A stretch of 64,000 nucleotides of DNA. Origin: Amanita rubescens. Its lineage: Eukaryota; Basidiomycota; Agaricomycetes; Agaricales; Amanitaceae. Of this stretch, positions 30,709-41,772 are shown one piece after another. Below the pieces are notes generated by a model, which saw only the letters and a list, made by a program, of their open reading frames with translations, searched no databases and was not told the origin of the DNA. The DNA lies in NCBI GenBank assembly GCA_015039365.1, contig WION01000045.1:186001-250000 (forward strand). The letters are read 5' to 3'. Position numbers and translations under genes: made by a program. Within the stretch, counting starts at the first letter, position 1; each line of letters begins with the position of its first letter.

Positions 30709-30945
30709 TTTGTTTACCAATGTTACATACCAGTCTCCCTGGAGCAAGTGTCTTACATAACATATCGTCAAGACAAAACGCCGTGGCCGGGAGACTGGGA
30801 AGGAGTCTGGCAGTATATCTCATCCATTTTTTGACGGATTTCCTTCAACCAGGGCTCTATCTAAAGTATATTTCGACGCTCTTTTCAGCCATGCAATCCG
30901 TTTGACAAGTGGCACCCTCATTCATCTGCAATTCAACATTTCAAT
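30709..30945 (+). repeat. RecQ-flanking repeat, upstream copy
   Basis: Matches 5960-6065 (TTTGTTTACCAATGTTACAT, CCAGTCTCCCTGGAGCAA, GGGAGACTGGGAAGGAGTCTG) and then one unit of the array at 6073-6560 in reverse complement (CAACCAGGGCTCTAT, CGCTCTTTTCAGC, GCAATTCAAC). It lies about 180 bp upstream of the RecQ start, pointing away from it, as the downstream copy did before the inversion. Confidence 0.75.
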
Positions 30946-31159
30946 GCTCCTTTCAGCCAAGTCACACCATTGTGACAAAGTTAGCATTCCCCAACATCAT
31001 CCAACCTCTGAGTTGTGCATCCACCCATTTAACCCCCCAAACTCACTCCCTAACCATCCCACCTAAACATAAATCCATCCATCCATCCACTGGCACTCAA
31101 CCTCATTCAACAATTAGTTAGACATTGAGCAATATGACATTGTGACGTTTGAGCACAAG

Positions 31160-31730
31160 CTAAGGGTTGTAACCAAGTTACAACTGGTCATGACTGGTTA
31201 TCCACCAGTCACAAATATTCTAAAATTCTCCATGACCGTAACCATAACCGATCCTTGACCAGCGTAACTGTGACCGATGGTCCGGTCATAACCGGTAGCA
31301 GTCAGGTCCAGTCATAGTGACCTGACCTGTAAACACTAGTTAGGATTGGTGGAGTATTTTAGTATTCTTTTGAAGATTGGGACAGTGACATATTGGGATA
31401 ATCCACAATAAAGGTGGAAAAATACTCCGCCCATCACACCATTGGGATGGGCAGAGTATTTTCCCATTTTTTTGAATATTGGGATGGTGACATCAGGATA
31501 ATCTACAATAAAAGTAGAAAAATACTCTGCCCATCACACCATTGGGATTGGCAGAAGTGACACATCATAACCAGTCACGACCGCCAACCCCCAGCTCATG
31601 ACCGAATATGACTGGTCATGTTGGTTGGTTGCGGTTGTGGCAAATTAAAGAAATTCTGCAACAGGTTCAGTCACGGTCATGGCCATTAGGGCTGCATGAT
31701 TTAACTTAACCTAACTTGGAAAGACTACAT
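31160..31730 (+). repeat. hAT-like MITE remnants with foldback repeat inside
   Basis: Contains ACTGGTCATGACTGGTTAT and ends near GACCTGACCTGTAAACACTAGTTAGG (31318-31345). Then two tandem ~105-bp units (about 31351-31450 and 31452-31555) read GGAGTATTTT...AAAATACTC, a foldback, followed by more of the CAGTCAC family and AACCTAACTTGGAAAGACTAC. The order matches 6690-7110. 30946-31159 holds AC-rich sequence with no feature I can name. Confidence 0.6.
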
Positions 31731-31734
31731 AAGT

Positions 31735-31886
31735 CCAGGACTCCTCATCATATACAGGGACTATTGAGGAGTCCATTGAAAGTACTGGTGAGTGCAAAAG
31801 TTCTGGCTCAGTCCTCAAAATTCATGTGGAGTTTGGAACTATTGAGGAGTCCTGAAGGGCTGAGTGGGGGAGTGTAAAGAGCTCCA
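31735..31886 (-). repeat. TIR element end with GGACTCCTC repeats (E4 fragment)
   Basis: Reading inward from 31886 (minus): TTTACACTCCCCCACTCAGC, then repeats of AGGACTCCTCAATAG/CTATTGAGGAGTC. It is the same TIR type as E1, E2 and E3 but with its own subterminal repeat. The other end was not located. Confidence 0.55.
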
Positions 31887-32032
31887 CCTTCCCATATCAT
31901 TTGGGGGAGGGCAGCAGGTGTGTACCAGTCCTGCTATTGGTTCTGACCTAGGGCTACTCCCCATCTCTTAGGAGGCCCTACAATGACAAGGTTGGGGTCT
32001 ACCCATGTTGCTCCTTCAACCTTGGAAGGCAA

Positions 32033-32290
32033 ATGGTGTCATACCCCCATGTTGACACAGTTAACCTAGCGCAGTCCTGGTGCACTATTACCCCTCTCAG
32101 TTCCTTCAATTCTAAGATGGGGGGCCACCTTGTGCTAAAGGACCTAGGGCTTGTTGTAGAGTTCCCACATGGTTCCACCATCCTCATTCCCTCTGCACTT
32201 ATCACCCATGCCAACACCCCAATAAGGCCCATGAGACATGGTATTCTATAGTTCAATACAGTGCAGGGGGGCTCTTTAGGAGCATTTACT
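32033..32290 (+). pseudogene. 2OG-Fe(II) dioxygenase fragment, TET/JBP-like
   Basis: The frame reads PHVDTVNLAQSWCTITPL, GGHLVLKDLGLVVEFPHGS and TILIPSALITHANTPI, then RPMRHG. HVD...N, GGHL, and a second histidine followed by an arginine fit the iron and 2-oxoglutarate ligands of a double-stranded beta-helix dioxygenase. The pattern is like the TET/JBP-type enzymes expanded in mushrooms, which oxidise 5-methylcytosine or thymine in DNA. The flanks (31890-32030, 32291-32755) keep only traces, with stops after FTKLGELLPTK, so it is a remnant. The family assignment rests on motifs alone. Confidence 0.5.
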
Positions 32291-32755
32291 AAGTTGGGTG
32301 AGCTACTGCCTACAAAATGAAGTAGAATGCCTTGCTATCCCTTTCAAACCCATGTAGGCCTTGCCTTGTCCCTTTCCATTAAATGCTACAGGATAACATA
32401 GTTGACTGATACCACTAACAATGAAGGTCAGAAATTGATACTATGCTATCTCAACTGGGTGATATTGAATGAAAGCGGGTGATAGTGAACCATAGCAATT
32501 GAGTTCCAAACAATGAAAAAGTGGGTACGGCAAATGGTCCTTCCATTGTGATCGCCTGTACATTCCAGGTGCATTGTAGCCTAATCTTATAGCAACAGAA
32601 CCTGGACAGCTCCTGTTTTTGACTTCCCGATGTCTGTTAGCCAAGCGTAGACCCATCAACCCTTGATTACTAACACCTAACATAACCAAACAAACAATCA
32701 GGGTCTCCGAACGTGTCAACCCTCAGCCCAGCATTGGCAGCTGCACGGCCCTATG

Positions 32756-33163
32756 TGTTACAAACGTACATCATGGCCTATCTTTTCTTATCTTATCATC
32801 TATGTCATCCCTCCTATGTCATTGATTGCATATGCGTTCCTTCTGGAACATTTATCGTTTATCATATGCTATTCCATTTTATCACATGCATGTCAATTAT
32901 CACATGTAAACCGTTTCATTATCACATGCATTCCTACTTACTATATTTGTGTATATACCTTGTACTATATAAACTACGCAAATATACAACTAGACCTCAG
33001 TCTAGTTTTAACAGTCAAAATCTGTCTTGTTATCATCTAAGCTCCCTTGAGGACTTATCCGATAACACCCCTATTCTTTGAACATTCTTAAGTGCCAGAA
33101 CTCCCTTGAGGAACCTACGGTACCTGATAGGCTTGACTTATCAGTGAACGGACAAACGTAACA
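32756..33163 (+). repeat. Solo LTR, 408 bp
   Basis: TGTTACAAACGTACATC...ACAAACGTAACA flanked on both sides by CTATG (32751-32755 and 33164-33168). TATATAAA lies near 32966. About 20 bp downstream, AACTAGAC (32988-32995) and GTCTAGTT (33000-33007) form a perfect 8-bp stem. The terminal bases match family A LTRs but the interior does not, so it is a different family. A solo LTR arises by recombination between two LTRs. Confidence 0.85.
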
Positions 33164-33168
33164 CTATG

Positions 33169-33574
33169 TATCAGGCATAACTCAAAATATTTGAAGCATT
33201 GCTTTCAACATTAGGAGGTGACTCTAGGCTTTAAGAATTGAACATGGGGAAGAACTGCTACGAAAAGTGAGTTGTCAATATTACTATTATTAGGAGTGGT
33301 ACAACATTAACTAAATGAATAAAGTAGTTAAAACCAAAACTGACAAGAAAAAGAATATAATGTGAAATGAGGGATGGATGAGAGTAGACAGCCTATTGAG
33401 CTATACAGCTGCTGCTAGTGCTGAGCGGACTCAGACAAAGCACTTGAAAGTTGAAGGGCCCCGGTAATGAGCAGTGAAATTGACAAGAAAACTTTGAATG
33501 ATACAACGCAAGGTTTGAGAAAGCAACAAGAGTAGATAGCGAGTGAGGGCGGTTCTAAAGACGAAAGGCTTGGA
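33169..33574. other. No recognisable feature
   Basis: AT-rich sequence without a long frame, repeat or known motif between the solo LTR and the minus-strand fragment that follows. Confidence 0.5.
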
Positions 33575-33807
33575 TTAATTCAAGTTGAAAATAGCGTAAT
33601 CAAGAGATAACAACAAGTGAGGAGAGAGCTCAGTGAGCAAGTTGAACAATTTGATGGATTCCAGGATGGTGTTGACTGGCTGAAGGTTAGGATCAGTCAT
33701 TGGCATTGTATTCCCTTGAATTGTAGTCAGTGGGAAGGCTGAACCATTTACAAAAGAGGTTGCAGCAGTGTTTCTTCTCAAAATCACGGTGAATAGAGGG
33801 AGGTCTT
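33575..33807 (-). pseudogene. Unidentified gene fragment, left of E2
   Basis: The minus-strand frame reads FTVILRRNTAATSFVNGSAF, PMTDPNLQPVNTILESIKLF, NLLTELSPHLLLSLDYAIFN. It has protein-like composition. It may continue the minus-strand frame at 36205-36573 across E2, since both face E2 from the same strand, but I cannot prove that they belong together. No family recognised. Confidence 0.4.
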
Positions 33808-35044
33808 TACCCTCCCCCACTCATTCCTTATGGATTCCTTGCATTCCGCGTGGAGGTTCCATGGAATCCACGTGGATTCCTTGCAATTTCAAGATGGTCC
33901 AAATGGCCCAGAACACACTAAAAAAAGTCCATGGAATCCGTGTGGAATCCGTGTGGAATCCATGCATATTCCACGGAATCTCAGGAATTTGCCTGGAACA
34001 GGAGTGACAAGGAATCCACATGGACTCCATGGACTCCATGGATTCCAGGTACATTTCTGCCTGGTTTGCATAATGCTGACATACAAGGACTTTCAGCACA
34101 AGGAGTCCTCAGGAGTCCACATGGACTCCTGATTCCCATGGTCATGTGACAGGCCACTTGGTCTGTGCGCCAGCCCACAGGTATATAAGGAGAGGGCATG
34201 TACCACATATCCCCCACTGCTTCCCCCCCTTCCTTGAGGATGGGGGGGAGGGGAGTGATAAGATTAGATAGATAGATAGTGATTAGATATATGTACATCT
34301 CATAGGTAAGTAGGTAAGCTTAAGTAGCAGTATGATGATGTAGATAAGATAAGATCACAGATAAGATAATATGATTTCCTTTTATAGAATTTGTGACAAC
34401 ATGAGGTGTGTGACGCGTGACTGTGACAAAAAAGATGCACCTAGATTGTGTGATTCAGAATATACAAGAATGACAGTGCCAAACAAAGTCAAACATGAGA
34501 AACACTTTTTCACATCTGACAGAAAATTGAAAAAATCCAAAAAATTGTCAAAAATCCAAAAACATTATGTGATCACATCTCTGCAAGAATTGCAGTGCAA
34601 AACACAACCAAACACAAGATATTTTCAAAATACTGTTTTGGTGGGAATGGTGGCTGTTACAGTAATGGACTCCTACATTAGTACACAATCATGCTTGGCA
34701 GACAAGCCTCCTCATTCATCATGCCTATCCTTGCTTACTCTACCTTGATTACTTTGCTGACACATGCATTGTTACATATGTAGCTGTGGTCAGCGATCTG
34801 ATATGTAGTGGGGTGTACACACTTTACTGTATTTATTTCTGCAACACAATCAGGACCTAGCCTACTCCTTTGCAAATTTGTAGTTGTTTCCCCCATTTGA
34901 CTGGTGTGTTTGCAAAATGCTGTACCTACTAAGCTTCCACACTAGAGTGACCATCTGGCAAATGATACAATGAGACAGACTAGGGCTATGTAAGACTAGT
35001 ATGGATACATATATTGAAAGAACACCTCAAGTTTGCAATAGTGC

Positions 35045-35330
35045 CCCTTAGACAGTCAGACAGTCAGACAATAAGTGTATCAGCAGCTGACAGTGCCTTT
35101 TAGATAGTCAGACAATCAGACAACTTATGCAACAGTGTCTCTCAGATAGTCAGACAGTCAGACAATTAGTGTATCAGCATCCATCAGTGTCTCTTAGATG
35201 GTCAGGCAGTCAGACAATTAATGTGTCAGCATCTATCAGACAATCAGAAAAGCAGAAAATCAGACAAGTTATGGAGTAGTGTATCTCAGATGATTAGGCA
35301 GTCAGACAACCAGTGTGTCAGACAGAACCA
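35045..35330. repeat. Degenerate tandem repeat (CAGTCAGACAATTAGTGT type)
   Basis: Four to five units of roughly 55 bp inside E2, each with AGATAGTCAGACAGTCAGACAA and a following GTGTATCAGCA. Units differ in length and sequence, so copy number is approximate. Confidence 0.6.
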
Positions 35331-35575
35331 GATGCGATCAGACTTTTACTGTGTTAGCTGATGGTCATCCAGTAGGTCACTTCTGTACTACTGATAACTG
35401 AGATCCTTAAAGTCTGCTTAGATGCCCAGCCTTTTCAGCTAACAGATGTGGTTGCTGGAGGTATCCATAAGCTGGTAGGTGTGAGAGGGAGGTGGCAGGT
35501 GATTGCAAGTGGTTCCTTGTGATGGTAATGAGGTAGACATTGATAACTTGAATTGCTGGCATGTCAGCCACCATT

Positions 35576-35794
35576 GATCACTAGCTGTCAATATTCTGCT
35601 AACAACTGCTCACCAATGTATGTATCTCCAGATAGTCATCTCCAAACTTCAAAGCCCCCACATGATTACAGAACCCTCATGACAACCTTCTCACGTCTAT
35701 TCATGACCTCTGAGGCTCTGCAATGTTATGTCGATCACTAGCTGTCAATATTCTGCTAACAACTGCTCACCAATGTATGTATCTCCAGATAGTC
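35576..35794 (+). repeat. 62-bp direct repeat inside E2
   Basis: Bases 35576-35637 and 35733-35794 match over 62 bp (GATCACTAGCTGTCAATATT ... CTCCAGATAGTC). The 95 bp between them is unrelated, so this is a recent local duplication. Confidence 0.85.
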
Positions 35795-36204
35795 TGTGGC
35801 TTTTGAATGGTTAGCTGATACTGATCCAAGGACTATCTTGGTATTTGGACTCTATGCATGTCCTAAGATAATAAATCTTATATAGGTTTGATCTTAGGAA
35901 TTTTCTATATTTTTTGGAATTTTTTCCATATTTTTTAATGCATATATTGCTGCATGGAATCCACGGAGTCCACATGGATTCCAGACAATGTACCAGGAAT
36001 TCAGGTGTAAATCATGTTTTTGCCTGTTGCCAGGAATGTGCCTGGACTGAGCATGGAATCCACATGGACTCCATGGAATCCTGGTAGAATTTCCACAGAA
36101 ATTTCCTTTTTGCAAGGAATCCATGTGGAATCCATGTGGATTCTGTATGGATTCCATGGAGTCAGCCAGGATCCTGCCAGGAAGCGTGGGGGAGGGTAAA
36201 GTAC

Positions 36205-36573
36205 TGGATTCTGGAATTGTTTTCAACCATCATGTGGCACATTGATGGATTTTGTGACAAGTGACCCATTACTTTGCAAGTCTGAAATTACTCATTCCAC
36301 AACAACATATGTCTGCTTTGCACATATCTCAGTGGTAGTGGTTGACTTGAAGAGACAAGTTGTAGATGGTGCCAAAGGCCGCAAGCTTAAAACCACCCTT
36401 CTAATCTTTGACACCGAGAGGTCAAGTTGCAGCATTGTTGACAATGGTCTACCCAGGTAAAAGTTTTTCCCCAGCTCCTGAACTGCTGATGAGGCTGATT
36501 CACCATGTTCTTCAATCAGGTCTACCCATTCCCGATGCTCTGCAGGATAAGCCAGAACATCAAATACACTCAA
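36205..36573 (-). pseudogene. Unidentified gene fragment, right of E2
   Basis: The minus-strand frame includes FDVLAYPAEHREWVDLIEEH, GESASSAVQELGKNFYLGRP and LSTMLQLDLSVSKIRRVVLS. It has an ordinary protein look but no recognised domain, and stops lie toward E2. 36574-37069 upstream shows only broken frames. Confidence 0.4.
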
Positions 36574-37474
36574 GTCAACTATGAAAATCTCAATCTGAGT
36601 AACCTTAAGATTGGGTTTATGAATTCAAACACTTACAAAATGGGTGGATTTCCTTATTTGTAGGACATCACTGTGCTTTTAATGCCTGACTAATCTGCCA
36701 TGCAGTGGAAGAAGTTTGCAGGTCATTGTGGGATGTGTGGCTTGACATGTCATCAGCTTGGAATTTCACTTGACTTGGAGTTCCTGTTCACCGATGCTGA
36801 TCCAGTATGCGCCCATGGAGTCCTGGCAGGTGATGCAGATTGAGACTTTGCAACTGCATTGTTATCACAATTGGTTTCACTTGTCACCTTTGCATGCCTG
36901 GTTTGGGGACTCGGAGTGTCAAAAATCTCACGGTGTGAACGGGACTTGGTGAAAAGCTCAATAGGAGATTGCGGAGATGGTTGGAGCATAGGTGAGGGAC
37001 TTCACATCCGCTTCTTTCCTTTAGTCTTTGCTAACTGGTAATGGATTTCAGTAGTAGTAATATATTTCATAGTGTTTCTATTTCCAGTCTCTCAGGACCA
37101 AAAAAGACTGGACTGCAGTCTCAGGTCTTAGGAGGTCCAAGGGCAGTCCGGTCTTTTTAAATTTTTAAAACTGCAAAAAACTGCAAAAGACCAGTCTAGA
37201 CCAGTCCTAGACCACTAATTATCACATGTGACCAACACAGTCATGTTCTCCTATATTTTAGCTTTTTTTTGAGTATTAAGACATAAAAAACAGTTGAGAT
37301 TTGAGTTCACAGTAGTAAAGTTTGTCTAAAGTTATATATATATAACATGTGAATTTTGAAAACATCTGTTGTTGCAACACTCCAGGTAAGGTATTCTGAA
37401 ATTAACTAATCTAGGTATGTTCTAGTACATCCAATGGAACATAGTTGAACAGTGGGAGGGTGAGGGTCAGCAAC

Positions 37475-37585
37475 TAGTGTTGCGAGGTCCAGTTAAGTCC
37501 AGTTAATTGCCCTAAATTTGATTAACTGTAACTGGTGCAATTAACTGATGACCTAGAATTTCCCTAACCTTAACCGGACCAGTTA
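37475..37585 (+). repeat. hAT-like MITE end interrupted by Tc1
   Basis: TAGTGTTGCGAGGTCCAGTT starts here and the stretch is mirrored by 43876-44019 (CAGTTAATTG ... GACCTCTGAACACTA). It continues after the Tc1 element as TGACTGGTTAAATTATGC (42786-42803). The flanking 8-mers (TCAGCAAC and GTTACAAA) do not match, so the two ends may not be one insertion. A further small AGTCTAGACC-rich stretch at 37080-37220 may be a related remnant. Confidence 0.5.
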
Positions 37586-37802
37586 CAGTGACTGAAAAAA
37601 TTGTCCCAATGTTTGGCACTTTTTGCTTCTGTGTATCGTAGCATCACATCAAGGCCAAATAGAGCCAAAGTATAAGTGTACGTAAGAAAGGTCTACATCT
37701 TGGCTACATGACGAATCAAAAATTATGTAATTTGATGCTGTTCCCATGATGTTACAGCCAATTCAATTTGGTGACTCATTGGGACAATTATTTGACTTGG
37801 TA

Positions 37803-38128
37803 TCAGAAATACAGAAAATGCTCAATCCAGTGCTTTGTATTGCCCCCCTTGGTCTTGGTGACTGCTTTTGACCTTGTAGGCATACTTTCCATTGATATCT
37901 GACACACATCTGGCTCTATATCATCCCACATCTGCCACTCCCTCTCAAATCTCCCAATCTCCAGCTCATGGTTGCACAAGTGCAATTTGATGTGATGCCA
38001 GAGGATTAAGGTCTGGATACTATAGAAGTCAGTCCAGAAGAGTGATATTGTCCTCTTTCATCCAGTATCTAGCCTTTCTGAAGGTGTATTTGGGGTGATG
38101 GCCTTTCTTAAAAATGTGCTCCCCATCA
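37803..38128 (-). pseudogene. Tc1 transposase, C-terminal part
   Basis: WQMWDDIEPDVCQISMESMP then TRSKAVTKTKGGNTKH is the usual end of Tc1 transposases. Upstream, in broken frame, traces of the PDLNP-LWHHIK region are visible. It is separated from the N-terminal part by the hAT element at the duplication GCAATCCC. Confidence 0.8.
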
Positions 38129-38136
38129 GCAATCCC

Positions 38137-41100
38137 TAGAGATCTGCACGGGTAGGGCTCACCCGTGGCGGGTAGCGGGTACGGGTACTAACGGGTATGG
38201 GTGCAGGTTATGGAATTTGAACCCACTGACCCACGGGTACGGGTATCAGATTGTATCAGGTACCCATGTTACTTGTGGGCTGTGGCTGCTATGATTTGAT
38301 GTGGGATCAAACCTAAACCTTAATCAAACTATATCAATTCCACGTCAACTTTATTTAAAACTCTATCAACGCTCTATTCTAAATACGGCAAACTTCCCAA
38401 AAAAACAACATGAGCGACGTTGTCAGCAAAAAACGCCAACGCAAGCCAACAGCTAAGGCTTTGCAAGCCCAAGAGGAGTCTATACAAAAAGCAAACGATC
38501 GTGGAGAAGGAAGCTCGAAAACCAAAAAAGCCACTGCCACCGAGATCCATGATCAAAACGGATCTGCATCGCATGCTGAGCCAGAAACAATCGTCGATTC
38601 AGATGATGAAGCTCCAGTTCCTAAGCGCATCCGTGCAGAGGATGAAGAGGTATCCGAGTCTGAGGAATCAGAACCCGGGGAGGACTCTGAGGATGAACTT
38701 GGTAAGTTTTGAATGGTGACCTGGTTATTGTCTCAGCTCGAGCTTACATTCACAAAGAGAGGCTGCAAAGGGAGTGGAATGCACCGGTGTATGCCTTTTT
38801 TGGTAGTACTCCGATGGTAGAGTACGTAGATCAACGCCGAAGCCACGTCTTCAAGTGTCTTGGTAAAGGTTGCCAAAGAACCGTGCGGCGCTTCCTGGAT
38901 AAAGGTGATGCCAAGTCAACAGGAAACTTACTTAAACATGTGCGCACATGCAAAGGTTGGGGGGAGGACGTGTATAATCAGATCTCGAAGGCAAGGGATA
39001 TTGATGCGGCGCGCGCAGCCGTGAAAGGATATCTGGCTAATGGATCAATTGCTGCCGCATTTGGAAAGGGAAAGAACATGCAGACCTATTCGTCACGTCA
39101 GCTAACAAAAGCCGAGATCAAGTACGTGTGGCCGAGCTAAGTCAAGCGTAGTAGTGCTGAATTGATTCCATACTAGGGATGAAATTGTGCGCTGGGTCAC
39201 TGAAAACCTGCGCCTGTTTGAGATTGTGGCTGACCGAGGCTTTAAAATGTTGATGAAGACCGGGCATCCAGAATGTTACCTGCCTCACCCATCAACGGTG
39301 TCCCGGGATGTTCGATTAGTGTTTGTACGCACCTGTCAACGAATCGCAAAGTTGCTACAGGAGTATGAAGGCAGCCTCAGTTTTACCACCGATGCCTGGA
39401 CCTCTGAGGCCAGCCATCGGTCATTCGTTGCATTCATTGTTCACCTAGAACAAAATGGAAGTCCGTCAGCATTAGTTCTGGATGTTGTCGAAGTAGCACA
39501 GGTAAGTTTATTACCCCGATTCGGTCGCTTAGCTCATGTGAGACATCAGAACCACACGGGCGTTGTGCTTGCGGAGGTGTTTCGACGTGTTCTCAATGAC
39601 TTCGGAATCTCTCACAAGATCCTGGCAATCACAGCAGATAATGCGTCAAACAACAAAACAATGGTCAAAAGATTAGAAGATATGATCCCCGAGTTCGAAG
39701 GCGAGATGGCGCGTGCACGTTGTTTCTTGCATGTCATCAACCTGGTCGCAAAAAGCTTGATCAGTCAGTTTGATGCTCGCAACATGGACGAGCATGAAAT
39801 CGAAGCCATAGAAGCTCAAGGTATAGCTGTTGTCGTGGGTTTTGAAGGAGACTCGGGGGATGAAGGCGAAGGCGACGACGGTGACGACGAAAATGGCTGG
39901 ATCGATGAACTTGGGCTGCTGACGGCACATCAGCGTGCTGATCTGGATGCCTCTATTAAGCCTATGCGCCTGATTTTACTGAAGGTATGTTGTATTTTGA
40001 ACATAGAGACGATAATAGCGATGCTGACTGCCAAATAATCATCAGCTTCGCAAACTATCTAACAAAATGATCAACTCGCCTACCTCTTTGCTCCCTGCAT
40101 GGGAAGCTGCGGTCAAGGAGGCTCGCCTCGATCCTAGACGCATGCCGCGTGATGTAGCAACGCGGTGGAACTCCACCTTCGATATGTTGGATTTCGCCTT
40201 GCGTTATCGTGAGGCTATCGACGCCATCACAGATAAAGTGAGGCTAGGTGTAGACAAGCTGGGGTTGAATAATGCGGATTGGGGACTTGTGAGACAGCTG
40301 CGAGACATCTTGCAGGTGAGTAGAGCGACGCCAAGAGCGACCAATGACTTACCACGTTTTGCCGCACAACACCCACTCAACTCTCACACCTGTCACGTAC
40401 TACATTCCCAATTTCCCATTACGTCCGCCTCATGCCGCACCTCATGTTTGAACCGCACCGAACATCCGTCTAACCCCTTGCCCTATACCCCGGTTTGGTC
40501 ACTATACCCACCGTCTGCTGGCAACACCCTCTCTCGCTGGTCATCCTGTCTCCCAACTCGTCAATACTACTGAACGGCGTCGCACGCAGATTCTCAAAGA
40601 TGCGACGTTATACTTTTCACGTTCGAAACCCAATATCGCGATGGTAATCCCGGCCATGGATTACATAGATGAAACTTTCACAACCGGGATTCTTCGAGAG
40701 AAAACATTGGATCCGGCCATCCGCGCTGCCGTTGGACTAGCTAAAATAACACTCAACCAGTACTACAGCAAAACCGATAGCTCAGAATTATACAGGATAG
40801 CCATGGGTACGCCTCGGCTCACTTTCTATGACTCACATACTCAGGCTGATGACTCGTGTACCAGTCCTTCACCCTCAGCACAAGCTAGAGTATTTCAAAG
40901 ACGCGAAATGGTCTGAAGCGTGGATCTCTACTGCACGGGATCTTGTCCGAGACGCTTACGAGCGGTCCTATGCGCATCGTAACATTTCAATTGCAGAAGA
41001 ATCTGACAAGAAAATGCGTGCTACTGACGACGTGAGTATATATATATATTACGACGTTATTGATACTAATATTATCTATATGATGTTAGAAATCTAAAGA

Positions 41101-41764
41101 AAAGGAAAGCAAGAACATTTTTGACAAGCTACTGTCCCTCTCCAAAACCAAAACATCACGCGTCCGTGATGAATTGACGACCTATCTCGCAGCAGATATA
41201 GAAGCCATAGAAGACCCGATCACCTGGTGGTATGAGCGTCGCTCTGTTTACCCACGTCTTTCGCGCATGGCGTTAGATTACTTGACGGTTCCAGGTACGT
41301 CCAATTGACCTTCCATCCAGCCAAATCTATTCTAATAGATTTATTAATAGCAACATCTGTTGACGTCGAACGGCTCTTTAGCCAAGGGCGTAACCTCATA
41401 TCCCATACGCGCAATCGTCTATCAGCTCAAACGACGCGTGCTATCTTGTGTCTTGGGGACTGGAGCCTCTTAGACATGGTTTCCAATGAGGATCTTAAGG
41501 TAGTTGCTGCCATGCCTGACACAGACGCAGATGAAGTGATGCCAAATGGTTGGGATAACATCTAGACATCATAATGTAGAGTGTCGTAGTATGTAAAAAG
41601 TCATTATAAATTGACGGGTTGAACCCGTCACGGGTGTTAACCCGTTACCCATATTAGCGACCCGTCCTGCAGTTATACCCGTGAGCTCAAGGGTATAACC
41701 CGCCTGCGGGTGTGGGTACGGGTTGAACTGGCGCCACCCGCGGGTATACCTGTGCAGATCTCTA
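38137..41764 (+). mobile_element. Complete hAT transposon, 3628 bp
   Basis: TIR TAGAGATCTGCACGGGTA on the left and the mirrored TAGAGATCTGCACAGGTATA on the right. A perfect 8-bp target duplication GCAATCCC flanks it (38129-38136 and 41765-41772). Subterminal GGGTACGGGTA motifs are clustered at both ends (38150-38265, 41615-41755), likely transposase-binding sites. It carries a complete transposase gene. Confidence 0.96.
38410..41565 (+). CDS. hAT transposase, 829 aa in nine exons
   Basis: Exons: 38410-38701, 38758-39121, 39177-39501, 39550-39984, 40046-40315, 40590-40806, 40865-41031, 41090-41294, 41351-41565. All introns are GT-AG, mostly 48-61 nt (one of 274), and the lengths add up to an unbroken frame of 2490 nt. 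The acidic N-terminus is followed by a BED-like zinc finger (FKCLGKGCQRTV ... HVRTC). The catalytic region has FTTDAWTSEASH, ITADNASNNKTM and ARCFLHVINLVAK, then RDVATRWNSTFDML. The C-terminal dimerisation domain reads DPITWWYERRSVYPRLSRMA, then ATSVDVERLFSQG. The enzyme cuts and pastes the element through its TIRs. No disabling mutation is seen, so it may be active. Confidence 0.9.
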
Positions 41765-41772
41765 GCAATCCC

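Larger units (their letters stand above)
33808..36198. mobile_element. Non-autonomous TIR element E2 (about 2.4 kb)
   Basis: Left end TACCCTCCCCCACTC, right end GCGTGGGGGAGGGTA, TA at both sides, and the mirror extends outward to CTTTA/TAAAG. Both subterminal regions (33835-34060 and 35945-36170) are packed with CATGGAATCCACGTGGATTCC-type units. A TATA-bearing module (34083-34330) resembles 7126-7312. One frame at 34371-34748 is lysine-rich and unrecognised; I do not treat it as a transposase. Confidence 0.7.

Noticed and set aside
34371..34748. Possible transposase gene in E2
   Set aside because: Lysine-rich frame without catalytic motifs or similarity to anything recognised; E2 is better treated as non-autonomous.
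35045..35330. CRISPR-like array of CAGTCAGACA repeats
   Set aside because: Degenerate tandem units with no constant repeat/unique spacer pattern, inside a fungal transposon.
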